This document shows, piece after piece, positions 19,001-26,349 of a stretch of 64,000 bases of DNA. The notes beneath the pieces are model-generated. The model did no database searches. It was not told where the DNA came from and saw nothing but the letters and a program-made list of their open reading frames with translations. Location of the stretch: the NCBI GenBank assembly GCA_017445245.1, contig JAFSUM010000014.1:59366-123365 (forward strand), written 5' to 3'. Each line of letters opens with the position of its first letter. Position 1 is the stretch's first letter. Made by a program: the position numbers and the translations under genes. The stretch comes from Bacilli bacterium (lineage in GTDB: Bacteria > Bacillota_I > Bacilli_A > RFN20 > CAG-826).

Positions 19001-19925
19001 GATCTACACCCAAATCAACGACCTCCCCGTCATCCGTGGCGTGAACGCCCCCGACAATTCGCACTACTTCCGTCCCAACGAACTCGAAGGCGCGCGTTCC
19101 TTTGAGATCATGTACTACGCTAACGGTCGCAACCCCGAAGGCGAAGCCCTCCTCACCCGCACTTCCGATTACGGCAAAATCCGCTCCGTCCGCGATGCCG
19201 TCCGCCTCGATGGCAAAGACTTCACCGGCAACCTCCTCGGTTGGCTCGCCCGTTATAGCCTTGGCATCAACGACGAGCTCCTCGATGGCGGCGATAGCGA
19301 ACCGACGAGTAGCGAACCCGCTTCCTCCAGCGAAAGCTCCTCCATTCTCTTCAGCGAACCCGTCCGTATCGAAAAGGTTTTCCACGGCATCACCAAGACG
19401 ACCGACGAGAATAGCGTCGACACCTATGCCATCTCCGTGGATCTCGGCGGCCTCCTCGGCCTTGGGATCCTTGGCGATGCGACCGTCTCGCTCTCCGGAC
19501 GCAGCGTCTTCAATAGCGATAAGTCCGCTACTTTCAAGACCCTCACCGCCCTTAACGTCCACGCCGACGCTTCTTCCAAGTCCGTCAACGGCGGCTCCCT
19601 CCAGCTTGCTTCCGTCGACTTCGACCTCTTCCTCAATAACATCAACGGCGAGGGCGTGATGGAAAACGTCTGGGACAAACCCGCGACCGCCCGTTATAAC
19701 CAGCTCTTCGTCAAGGGTGACGTGCCCGATACCGGCATCCTCGAAGAGGAGAACAAAGGCTTCTTCTATAGTCCCGATCTCGGTCTTGACGGCGAGAACA
19801 ACCCCATCACCGAAGGCTTCACCGATATCCTCGTCACCGAGCTTAACGAAGAAACCCAGACCTTCTTCCACGACTTCCGCTCCCTCGAGAACATCGCCAT
19901 CGGTAACCTCTACCTCCTCCCCTAA
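16095..19925 (+). CDS. Giant exported lipoprotein-like protein, paralogue of 20756-24199
   Basis: 1276 aa from ATG 16095, placed by AGGAGGAAATAACC; the longer open frame upstream is only the preceding gene read out of frame. A basic N-terminus, hydrophobic core and SAGC lipobox (Cys about residue 31) indicate a lipoprotein. The mature part is acidic, rich in alternating hydrophobic/charged strands, with two Ser/Glu/Pro linkers (about 235-245 and 1075-1090). No catalytic motif is visible. Blocks such as SYDDG, then GGIGQYEYGDLDW, recur in the protein encoded 0.8 kb downstream, so the two are diverged paralogues. It probably forms a large extracellular beta-rich structure. The long antisense frames across it are codon-bias artefacts. 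Confidence 0.75.
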   Translation: MKINFAKGTLKKKLATGALVIATFAMSAGCAFFLVPQTIINERDNQKFVEEPEPDKTGRELFISSMTNAATAGLSIDAKELVLEYDGKTDSNSVKHVNRIDASGTKIDFALTTLSLHGVNFALTAPIAYSDAGNNTHYRGVHASMIDETIYLDLFGGKKVGEEIVYDNSSWDFKYKVSLASYDDGTVDPLTGGIGQYEYGDLDWLLEDILAILTEGGIDISLEGWLDKLGGSSEESSEPASSGIDTDAILDSLGNMVEYRPGEGADPYFIWNLPLGEKTISLGLRSNEDYEFVGVDLPAAYVYDEDSVDANTGVTTSATPNEEKAWEIQEGLRLSAKADIGSCADTWNPASLLPGPADIDSYRNLNDSLALFRSIAKYAANPQFGLNLTLDLGYATETEAFEGSRTKVKKDASSKADSIRLVLDGDADLSGRKFNGAKGALSLQKVDKTQVEEQIVASHDINVSYLYNHEAQQGDGYLDINGSLFKAHTTKTYLDEFYSAVLEDAFSSPNTQEQASDTNTLEQVQTILNKLGMSIDSILDSDVLKDIENGVYVSALDLLETFKNEDNLITLVLNLEKLGLSGKISVTLKGVEEKQSDLLSIKFENISFASFTLNGELKTRDFHLVTAPADAETYDTLCHLKGIGEQITDIIDKKAFSANLGVTLSDNTVTDETATKLSLNGGLAFAFTDELKQGKATFDIEQSLTDVLVSDHRLALDMKSESSSFDTVAFGYASASSAAALDANMANEGKKAKMSFGGFGDTLDYLMDRFESIDDRFDRLSASIAGNVTAEGLLGRLVDGEYSALLEKTDIINVADLHHGEGDDTYIEINPSAFGLGENDKIAVTLSYVGNTAEEEGGIDALSIDLTFGENDIHVSLDSIASADVENAPEGTFENFAELDGFHDISFLPEIAEYAVGSLTLGTMAGEENDVSGISHYGLQGDLSVKIGTHDLKIGLFDAYASVEGAETKIYTQINDLPVIRGVNAPDNSHYFRPNELEGARSFEIMYYANGRNPEGEALLTRTSDYGKIRSVRDAVRLDGKDFTGNLLGWLARYSLGINDELLDGGDSEPTSSEPASSSESSSILFSEPVRIEKVFHGITKTTDENSVDTYAISVDLGGLLGLGILGDATVSLSGRSVFNSDKSATFKTLTALNVHADASSKSVNGGSLQLASVDFDLFLNNINGEGVMENVWDKPATARYNQLFVKGDVPDTGILEEENKGFFYSPDLGLDGENNPITEGFTDILVTELNEETQTFFHDFRSLENIAIGNLYLLP

Positions 19926-19945
19926 TCGCTTCTAGGCGAACTCTT

Positions 19946-19970
19946 GCCCCGCTTTGCGGGGCTTTTCTTC
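19946..19970 (+). terminator. Intrinsic terminator of the giant lipoprotein operon
   Basis: GCCCCGC/GCGGGGC stem, TTT loop, followed by TTTTCTTC. Confidence 0.9.
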
Positions 19971-20012
19971 ATTGATGCATTTTCGCGTTGCCACGGCTAT
20001 GATAAGAAGGCT

Positions 20013-20663
20013 ATGGAAAACTTGGCGGAAACGGTCGGAAAGAATCTCGCCTGCTTACGCAAGGCCAAAGGGATGACCCAGCAGGATCTCGCCCGCGAGG
20101 TCCATTATTCGGACAAATCGATTTCGAAATGGGAACTCGGCTATTCGCTTCCTTCCGTTGATATTCTCAAAGACTTCGCTGATTTCTACGGCGTGACCGT
20201 CGACTATTTGCTCACGGAACAAAAAACCGAGGATTTAGAGAAGATCGCCAAGCAAGAAGAAGTGCAGGATAAACAGACCGGAATCAACCACGCGATCATC
20301 ATCGCCATGACCGCATTAATCGTCGTTTCCATTGCAATTTGCGTCTTCTTTTCCGAATACTACACTCCTTTTAAGCCTAGTGTTCCAAGCGCTGAAGAAC
20401 GTAACGGCCTATGGATTATCTTCGTGTGGATGGTGCCCGTCTCCTTGCTATTGACCGGCTTAGAATGCGCCCATTACTACCACAACCGCATCACCAACGT
20501 CGTCATGTTCTCTTGCTTTGCGTGGACGCTACTCATCTCGTTCTGCATTCAATTCGGTTACTATAACGACCGCCCCGAGCCCATCTGGTACATCCTCGTG
20601 GTCGGTATACCGGTCCAAGTCATCCTGATATTGCTAGGCAATTTCCACCGCAAGAAAGCCTAA
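20013..20663 (+). CDS. XRE-family HTH regulator with C-terminal membrane domain
   Basis: 216 aa. Residues about 5-65 form a Cro/C1-type helix-turn-helix (NLACLRKAKGMTQQ, then SKWELG and SVDILKDFADFYG). After a charged linker come four hydrophobic segments, so DNA-binding and membrane domains are fused. Such proteins are common in Firmicutes and are often sensors of surface or envelope state. The start at 20013 is chosen over an upstream in-frame codon because the HTH begins at once. TATGAT lies 9 nt before the ATG; AAGAAGG in between may double as a weak Shine-Dalgarno sequence. Sitting between the two paralogous giant genes, it may regulate them (inference). Confidence 0.85.
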   Translation: MENLAETVGKNLACLRKAKGMTQQDLAREVHYSDKSISKWELGYSLPSVDILKDFADFYGVTVDYLLTEQKTEDLEKIAKQEEVQDKQTGINHAIIIAMTALIVVSIAICVFFSEYYTPFKPSVPSAEERNGLWIIFVWMVPVSLLLTGLECAHYYHNRITNVVMFSCFAWTLLISFCIQFGYYNDRPEPIWYILVVGIPVQVILILLGNFHRKKA

Positions 20664-20680
20664 AACCTTCGATGCCCTGC

Positions 20681-20711
20681 CCTTTCTCCAAATCGGAGAA
20701 AGGGTTTCTTT
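20681..20711 (+). terminator. Intrinsic terminator of the XRE regulator gene
   Basis: CCTTTCTCC/GGAGAAAGG stem with a 5-nt loop, then GTTTCTTT. Confidence 0.8.
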
Positions 20712-20755
20712 AAACCGGATACGCGCACGCTTACCCTTACGCATATAATGCGCGT

Positions 20756-23700
20756 ATGCGTTTATTCGGAGCAGGAAAACATCCATTACGCCTAGCCAAA
20801 AAGGCGCTCGCGTTCCTCATCGCGGCCGTCTCGCTTTCCTGCGCCCCGACCAAAGTCCAGGCCATCGCGCCAAACCCTGCTCATGAAACCGGCTATGGGG
20901 CCGAAGCCATCAAGCATCAGCTAAGCGCCTATTCCCATAACGGGATGCGTCTTTCCTTCGACGAATGTGAAGTCTTTATTCCTTCCAAAGACGAAAACCA
21001 TCCTAACGTCCTCGATTTCGGCGGGGCTAGTGGCGCCCTTCGTCTCCAAAACCTTTCGGTCCATGGTATCGATTTTATTCTCGATGCCCCGTTTTCCTAT
21101 AACGGACTAGACCGATATCTGAATCTATCGCTACTCTCCGATGACCTTTATTTCTCCCTGGATGCGTTAAACGAAGCAGAAACAACCTATAACGTCAAAT
21201 ACCATGCAAATCTGACTTCTTATGACGAAGGCGGAATCGACGACATGACGCAGGGCATCTCCTATTTCGAATACGGGGAACTGGATTATTTCGTCTATAC
21301 CATCCTCCAAACCCTCGGGGTTTCTTCAATCGATCTGAATTGGCATAGCGAGGAGAAAGCCACCTTCGACGCCGAAGCGATTCTTGATTCCTTTGACGCG
21401 ATGGAAGAAGTCGATTCCTCCCGTTTCCGCGTCGATATCCCCATTGGCGAGGAGACGTTGCCCCTAGGCCTGGTCCATGACGGGGATTACGTGCTCACTG
21501 GTATCGAATTCCCGATTCATCAAAGCGGCGTTCCCTCTTCTTATGAATTCTCGAATGGCCTTTCCGTCGATCTCTATGCTCGCATCGAGGATGCGACCCC
21601 CTCTTCCTTCGCCCCGGCCTATGACACGTCCGCCTACGTCGATATCATCGACTCGTTAGCCCTCTTCCGTACCATCGCTTCTTATGCCAACTCCAAAAAG
21701 TTTGGCATCGGCGCTTCCTTTGAACTCCTCCACAGCGAAGATGCCGTCGAAGGCGACGACGACCATTTCGAACGCGAGGCCGTAAGCGAAGCCGCCTATC
21801 TTCGCCTCTCCTCCAATCTCGATTTCTCCTCGTCGTTTATCGATGGGCTGAACGCGGAAATCACCTTCGGCCAACACGGCGGAAACGAATCTGTTTATGG
21901 TATCTATACCACCCAAGCGGAAGACGATACCCGTTTCTACTTAAACCTCGACGAAATCCTCAAGGTCTATACGCCCGTTGACGTCGGCAGCGCCCTCATT
22001 TCCTCCCTTGTCGACGCGTTCTCCGACGAAAGCATCCAAAACGAGGACATCATGAAGCTGCTTGGTGCCCTACTCACTTCTGGCGAAGGCATCCTCAAGG
22101 TCATCGAAGTCGTCAAGGACAGCGACTTTGGAAAGAACATCGAAAACGGTTATTACGAATCCGTCCTCGCCTCCGTTTCCGAACTCGACTTCCAAGATAA
22201 TTCCATCCGTATCGTCATCGACCTCACGAAAGCCGGCCTCCAAGGCACGGCGACCGTTCTTCTTAACGGCACGAGCGAATCGGCCAAACTCGCTTCCATT
22301 ACGCTTTCTAACGTCGGAGCGAAAGCGGATAACGCCTCCAAAACCTCGCTTTATATTAACGGCACCTTGGACATCCTGCCTTACGAAGTCCCCGTTTTCG
22401 ATCCCTCCGAATACGTCGAATTGACGCACCTTCCGGGCTGGGACGAGGAAATCCAAGCCATCGCCGAAACCGATCAATTAAGCGTGACGCTAGAAGGCTA
22501 TGCCCTAAAGACCGGCACCACTTCCGTCATCACCAACAAAGCCGCGAACTATAACCGCACCGAGCAAGGGTTTACCTTCTCGGGTTCTTTGGCCTTCGAC
22601 CTCAAGGAAAGGCTTGGCACCGGTAAGATGACCTTCACCGACCGCAAAGAAGGCTACGTCAATGACCACACCCTCCAAATCGATGTCACCGGGCCAGAAG
22701 GCGAAAACGATACCGATCTTAATGACATGACCGGTTCAGGCAACCAAAACGCGATGTATTTCCAATACGACTCCAAAAACGTCACGGAGACGAAAGGAAG
22801 CACCGCCTACAACAACGAAAACCGTACCGAGCCCGACAATTCGCCCTTAAAAGGCCGTTTCTCCATCCATTCGCTCGATGGCATCCTCAAGGTCGTTCAG
22901 GAGCTCTCCGGCAGCACGGATGTCCGCTTCGAGCGTTTGACCAATCTCATCGGTCGCCTTTCCGCGGAAACTCTCCTCACTAAAGTGATGGCAGGCCAGT
23001 ATTTCGAATTGCTTGCGACTGGCGTCCTCCAAAGCGCAACGATCGAAGAACGAAAGACCACTCTCGTCGTGAAGCCTGGCATCATCCAGCAGAATACCGG
23101 GATGACCTTAATCCTTGGCTATGACACCAACCTCAAGCCCAAGACCATCGAAGTCTATATGACCCTAGAAGGCGATGAAAACGATACCGAAGTCTATGCA
23201 AAGATTACTTTGGGCAACACCTCCTTCCCGGGTTACCAGTTCTCCTCGCACTCTTCTTCCGAGTTTACCGATTTCTCCTCGTTAAAGACCTTGGCCCAAT
23301 TCGCGATCGATACGATCAGTCTCGGTATGACCGACGATACAGCGAATAGCTGGACGACCTATAACCTCACCGGCAGCGCGGACCTCAAGCTTCTCGGGCT
23401 TTATACCGTTACGGTTACCATCAACGTGAACATTTACCTTAAAGGTACCCGCGTCCTCATCTTCGGAACGACCCATATCCCAAGAGTTCTCATCGCCACG
23501 AACGCCGAAACCGCCTGTAACTTCTTCTACGAAACAGACGGGGCGGACGAAGGCGGAACGATGTATCTATGCCGCCACACGGCTGAAAAATATGGTTTCT
23601 TGAATTTACAGACCCGCGACAAAGCCGAACACTGCAAAATCAAGGGCAGCGATTTCGGTGCGCACATCCTCGATTGGGTATGCGGCTACATGCTCAACTT

Positions 23701-24199
23701 CGGCGATACCATCATGGATAGAATTAACGGCGAAGACCAAAGCGTCGCCACCGAGTCGATGCACGGCGAAGACATCATCCGTTCCTTCTCGGTCGCCTCG
23801 GCCTCTTTGACCGCGCCCAGCTGGACGCTTAACATCGACCTCGGTGCCTTGGCCCACACTAGCATCTTAGGCGAGCTCCCCGCGACCATCACGGGCATCC
23901 AAGCCAAGTACATCGGCAGCGATGGCAAGAACTATCAAAAGAACGCCCTTTATTCCCTCAGTGGGCAAACGAGCATCCTAGGCATCGTCATCAAAGCGAC
24001 TCTCAGTTTCAAAGTCGGAAACATCAATTCAAGCAACGGCGCCTATACCGATGCCTGGTATAGCCAAAGCACCTATGCTTACACCAAATACGACAAGACA
24101 AAATATAACGGCACCGCGAATGCCATTTGGAATAGCAGCTACGGCAAAACCAACGCGAATAGCAATTACAAAAACGCGTCGTGGTACGTGACGCCTTAA
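20756..24199 (+). CDS. Giant exported protein, paralogue of 16095-19925
   Basis: 1147 aa. A basic N-terminus and hydrophobic stretch end in a SLSCAP lipobox-like site (Cys about residue 26). Just behind it lies a possible signal-peptidase-I site (VQA), so lipid anchoring is likely but not certain. The mature protein shares order and motifs with the 1276-aa protein upstream: SVHGIDF versus SLHGVNF, SYDEGGIDD versus SYDDGTVDP, ISYFEYGELDY versus IGQYEYGDLDW. It lacks the Ser-rich linkers. TATAAT lies exactly 6 nt before the ATG and there is no Shine-Dalgarno sequence, suggesting a leaderless mRNA. Its stop overlaps the convergent ruvX gene by 4 bp. Function unknown; surface structural role inferred. 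Confidence 0.75.
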   Translation: MRLFGAGKHPLRLAKKALAFLIAAVSLSCAPTKVQAIAPNPAHETGYGAEAIKHQLSAYSHNGMRLSFDECEVFIPSKDENHPNVLDFGGASGALRLQNLSVHGIDFILDAPFSYNGLDRYLNLSLLSDDLYFSLDALNEAETTYNVKYHANLTSYDEGGIDDMTQGISYFEYGELDYFVYTILQTLGVSSIDLNWHSEEKATFDAEAILDSFDAMEEVDSSRFRVDIPIGEETLPLGLVHDGDYVLTGIEFPIHQSGVPSSYEFSNGLSVDLYARIEDATPSSFAPAYDTSAYVDIIDSLALFRTIASYANSKKFGIGASFELLHSEDAVEGDDDHFEREAVSEAAYLRLSSNLDFSSSFIDGLNAEITFGQHGGNESVYGIYTTQAEDDTRFYLNLDEILKVYTPVDVGSALISSLVDAFSDESIQNEDIMKLLGALLTSGEGILKVIEVVKDSDFGKNIENGYYESVLASVSELDFQDNSIRIVIDLTKAGLQGTATVLLNGTSESAKLASITLSNVGAKADNASKTSLYINGTLDILPYEVPVFDPSEYVELTHLPGWDEEIQAIAETDQLSVTLEGYALKTGTTSVITNKAANYNRTEQGFTFSGSLAFDLKERLGTGKMTFTDRKEGYVNDHTLQIDVTGPEGENDTDLNDMTGSGNQNAMYFQYDSKNVTETKGSTAYNNENRTEPDNSPLKGRFSIHSLDGILKVVQELSGSTDVRFERLTNLIGRLSAETLLTKVMAGQYFELLATGVLQSATIEERKTTLVVKPGIIQQNTGMTLILGYDTNLKPKTIEVYMTLEGDENDTEVYAKITLGNTSFPGYQFSSHSSSEFTDFSSLKTLAQFAIDTISLGMTDDTANSWTTYNLTGSADLKLLGLYTVTVTINVNIYLKGTRVLIFGTTHIPRVLIATNAETACNFFYETDGADEGGTMYLCRHTAEKYGFLNLQTRDKAEHCKIKGSDFGAHILDWVCGYMLNFGDTIMDRINGEDQSVATESMHGEDIIRSFSVASASLTAPSWTLNIDLGALAHTSILGELPATITGIQAKYIGSDGKNYQKNALYSLSGQTSILGIVIKATLSFKVGNINSSNGAYTDAWYSQSTYAYTKYDKTKYNGTANAIWNSSYGKTNANSNYKNASWYVTP

Positions 24200-24630
24200 T
24201 CGTCCATCTGGCCGATTCGCTTTAGATAACGCATCAAGATAACCGCCGCAGCCGCGGAGTCGATGTTCTTCTTTTGCTTCTTCGCGTTCTTGCCCGACTG
24301 ATGGAGCAAGGCCGCCGCTTCGACGGTAGAGTTCCGTTCGTCCTGTTTCTCAACGGGAATACCAGGGAAGGCCTCGTTGAGGCTCTCGATAAAGTCCTCG
24401 ACGATCGGGGTCATCTCGCAGGGATCCCCGGAAGGGAAAAGCGGATACCCTATGACGAAATGCTCGATTTTCTCGATAAGCATCAGTTCTTTGATCGCGG
24501 CGATGGCATATTCGTAATGGCCACCGGGAAAGCGCGTTTCCTTTAACGGAGTAACAAGAGAACCGCTGCGCGAAAGGGCGAGGCCAACGCTCCCCTTTCC
24601 CAAATCGATCGAAAGAATGTTTTTGATCAC
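24196..24630 (-). CDS. ruvX: RuvX/YqgF-type putative Holliday junction resolvase
   Basis: 144 aa, standard family length. The RNase H-like fold motifs are present: DLGKGSVGLA (about residues 7-16), VIGYPL (about 59-64), DERNST (about 97-102) and IDSAAAAVIL (about 124-133), which together supply the acidic metal ligands. The family acts in 16S pre-rRNA processing and/or Holliday junction resolution. It starts with GTG; GATAAT lies 6 nt upstream with no Shine-Dalgarno sequence, another leaderless candidate. The 3' end overlaps the giant exported-protein gene by 4 bp. Confidence 0.85.
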   Translation of the reverse strand: MIKNILSIDLGKGSVGLALSRSGSLVTPLKETRFPGGHYEYAIAAIKELMLIEKIEHFVIGYPLFPSGDPCEMTPIVEDFIESLNEAFPGIPVEKQDERNSTVEAAALLHQSGKNAKKQKKNIDSAAAAVILMRYLKRIGQMDD

Positions 24631-24730
24631 GGCAACATTATCGCATAAAAGAAGCAGATGCGGAACAAAGCTGGTTTTTACGCGCTTTTAAGTGCAAAAC
24701 GCCACTCTTTTCGCTTTCACATACATTTAT

Positions 24731-24764
24731 AGAAAAGAAAACGCCTCGCATCACTGCGAGGTGT
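24731..24764 (-). terminator. Intrinsic terminator of the large minus-strand RNA
   Basis: Minus-strand stem CCTCGCA/TGCGAGG closing a GTGA tetraloop, followed by CGTTTTCTTTTC. It marks the 3' end of the structured transcript near 24733. Confidence 0.85.
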
Positions 24765-26173
24765 CCGCTTGGCTTGCTTGTTTAACGTCTTTGTTAGCTC
24801 CAACTCACGACGGGAACGCGCTATTAGTGGTTTACCACGCGGGAGATTCCAACCAACCGCTGTCTTGCGACATCGTCTCTTACCGGTTTGCTAGCTTGAA
24901 CTAGAACCATTCAGAGGCAAGTTTTTGTTTTTCCGGTTTACCGGCGAGGAGAGTTCTTATCTCCCTAGGCTTATCAGGACTTTCCTGGTAAGTCTCGGCT
25001 ACGGCTGAGGGGTACGTCTTCATTCGCCCTCATGCTTTGACCACGTTCCGACTTTGCGATTCAGGGTGGAACGACTTCCTCGAGGACCCGAAGGTCTTCG
25101 GCAGATCTGGCTGAACCAGATTCGAGGCATTTCCAGCGGTTTACCGCGCGCCGAGCCTCTTTTGGCACCAATCAGTTATGAATTCCTGATTGTTTTCGGA
25201 TTCTCCTGATCCCAAAGATCCGAAGAATTCGTATTCCCTTTATTTGGTTTCACCAGCTAAGGGGCCTCGCCCCACCCTTGTTTAGGGGGTGGTTACCGTA
25301 TCGGGCTGGTTCGGTGATTGACCGTCATGCCCGGCGGAGACGAGCTTCTTGCGTTTACGCCGGCCGCTCGATCTTGGCCGTGGGTCTTTCTCCCGATTCG
25401 CGGAATCACTTCCGCATCCTCGATTTATTTTGTTGGTTCTACCAACGAACGGTGGGGATTCCGTTCCGCGCATCGAATTTCTTCGCAGCACGTTGACCGG
25501 TGGGCTTGACGCGGAAGCGCGGTTTCCATCGGGACCGAGGTTTCAGATGGTATCTGATGTATCGGCTATCCCGTTAGGGAGGATTACTCCTTCCTCTTGG
25601 GAGGTTTGCTCGCGGTTAGGCGAGGTCTACCTTCGTCCTTCGTTTTTCCGGTGGTACCGGGGCAAGGAGGATTCTTGCCGGGTATTGGCCCTTCGCTCTT
25701 GCGTTCCTCTTGCTAACGCTTGAGGAGTCTAGGAGCACGCAACGTTTTTCCAGTGTACTGGGTGGGCGTTTCCGTTCCCGCGAGGGTGTCCGATGAAGTT
25801 CGGTTGGCCCTGCTTCCGAATATTCCTTTTCCAAGGCTGTTCGGAGGGTCCCTTTTCTCAAGTTTACTTGCCGCCAGGATCCTGGGCGGTGGCATCTCCT
25901 CATTTCAGGGGAGGCCCTTTGGATCTTCCGTCCTCACGCTGAGAGTCTCGACGCTTTCTGGAAGGCTTCCTCTTTTTTCGGTTTACCGATTGGCTGGAGT
26001 TCCCTTTCTGATGAGATTCAAGTCGCATCAGATCCCTTCTTTCGAAGGAGCAGACCTTTGAGGCTCTTTTCGGCCCTTGGGGCATCTTACATTCCCTTGA
26101 AAAACATCGATGTTATCGACATTTTTTCATTCCCACCATCTTCGAGGATTTGCATCCCCGTTCCTTGGTGGTG
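24733..26173 (-). ncRNA. Putative giant structured RNA (~1.44 kb) built from ~107-nt hairpin modules
   Basis: No convincing gene lies in this stretch. The minus strand has a promoter (26180-26207) and an intrinsic terminator (24731-24764). Small hairpins recur at 24827, 24933, 25136, 25245, 25351, 25432, 25544, 25648, 25750, 25859, 25978 and 26107: 10 of 11 intervals are 81-129 nt (mostly 102-119), one is double (203). Most read NNGG-UAAA-CCNN or a close variant on the minus strand and are followed by A-rich single-stranded linkers. Other helices carry tetraloops that are stable only on this strand: GCAA (26144-26159, 24861-24872), GAAA (26035-26048), GGAA (25825-25836), GUAA (25580-25591), GUGA (25400-25415), UUCG (25085-25096). 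The 5' end folds as CCACC/GGUGG. It is longer than GOLLD, ROOL or OLE RNAs; I cannot assign a class. Confidence 0.7.
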
Positions 26174-26179
26174 ACGACA

Positions 26180-26207
26180 AGTTTATGCCGTTTTATGAGG
26201 AATGCAA
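26180..26207 (-). promoter_or_regulatory. Promoter of the giant RNA
   Basis: On the minus strand, -35 TTGCAT (26207-26202), 16-nt spacer and -10 TAAACT (26185-26180). The predicted start is near 26173. A/T tracts just upstream could act as an UP element. Confidence 0.7.
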
Positions 26208-26240
26208 CACTTTTTTGCAAAATTTTTTTAAAAACTTTTT

Positions 26241-26260
26241 TAGATATATTTATATATCTA
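26241..26260. repeat. Perfect AT palindrome between the giant RNA and pepF promoters
   Basis: TAGATATA/TATATCTA (8 bp) around a TTTA loop, flanked on both sides by a CTTTTTT tract. It lies inside an almost pure A/T stretch (about 26209-26280) between two divergent promoters. It could be an operator, a nucleoid-protein site or simply UP-element DNA. Confidence 0.55.
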
Positions 26261-26298
26261 CTTTTTTAAACTTTTTTTGAAATCGCGGTGCGTTTCCC

Positions 26299-26326
26299 TT
26301 GTAAGTCTTCTTTTGTCCGATAAACT
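26299..26326 (+). promoter_or_regulatory. Promoter of pepF
   Basis: -35 TTGTAA (26299-26304), 16-nt spacer, -10 TAAACT (26321-26326), identical in its -10 to the divergent RNA promoter. Confidence 0.6.
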
Positions 26327-26349
26327 ACCCATCAGAAGGAGGCTATGCC

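Noticed and set aside
18600..19871. 423-codon antisense frame across the giant lipoprotein gene (also 889-1986 and 17832-18551)
   Set aside because: Codon bias of the real gene (GAC, GTC, CTC, TTC) opens the antisense frame; the sense protein has a signal peptide and a ribosome-binding site, the antisense has neither.
24961..24995. AGGAAAGTCC resembling the RNase P RNA core
   Set aside because: It is part of a local hairpin (CTTA-CCAGGA/TCCTG-ATAAG); the other conserved RNase P blocks are missing.
24692..26085. Several 60-124-codon open frames on both strands in the non-coding stretch
   Set aside because: They overlap one another in different frames, have no ribosome-binding sites and no domain-like content, and cut across the strong hairpins, so they are by-products of GC-rich RNA sequence.
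24827..26119. Regularly spaced repeats as a CRISPR array
   Set aside because: Only 10-15-nt hairpins recur, their stem sequences differ, the period is ~107 nt, and no cas genes are near.
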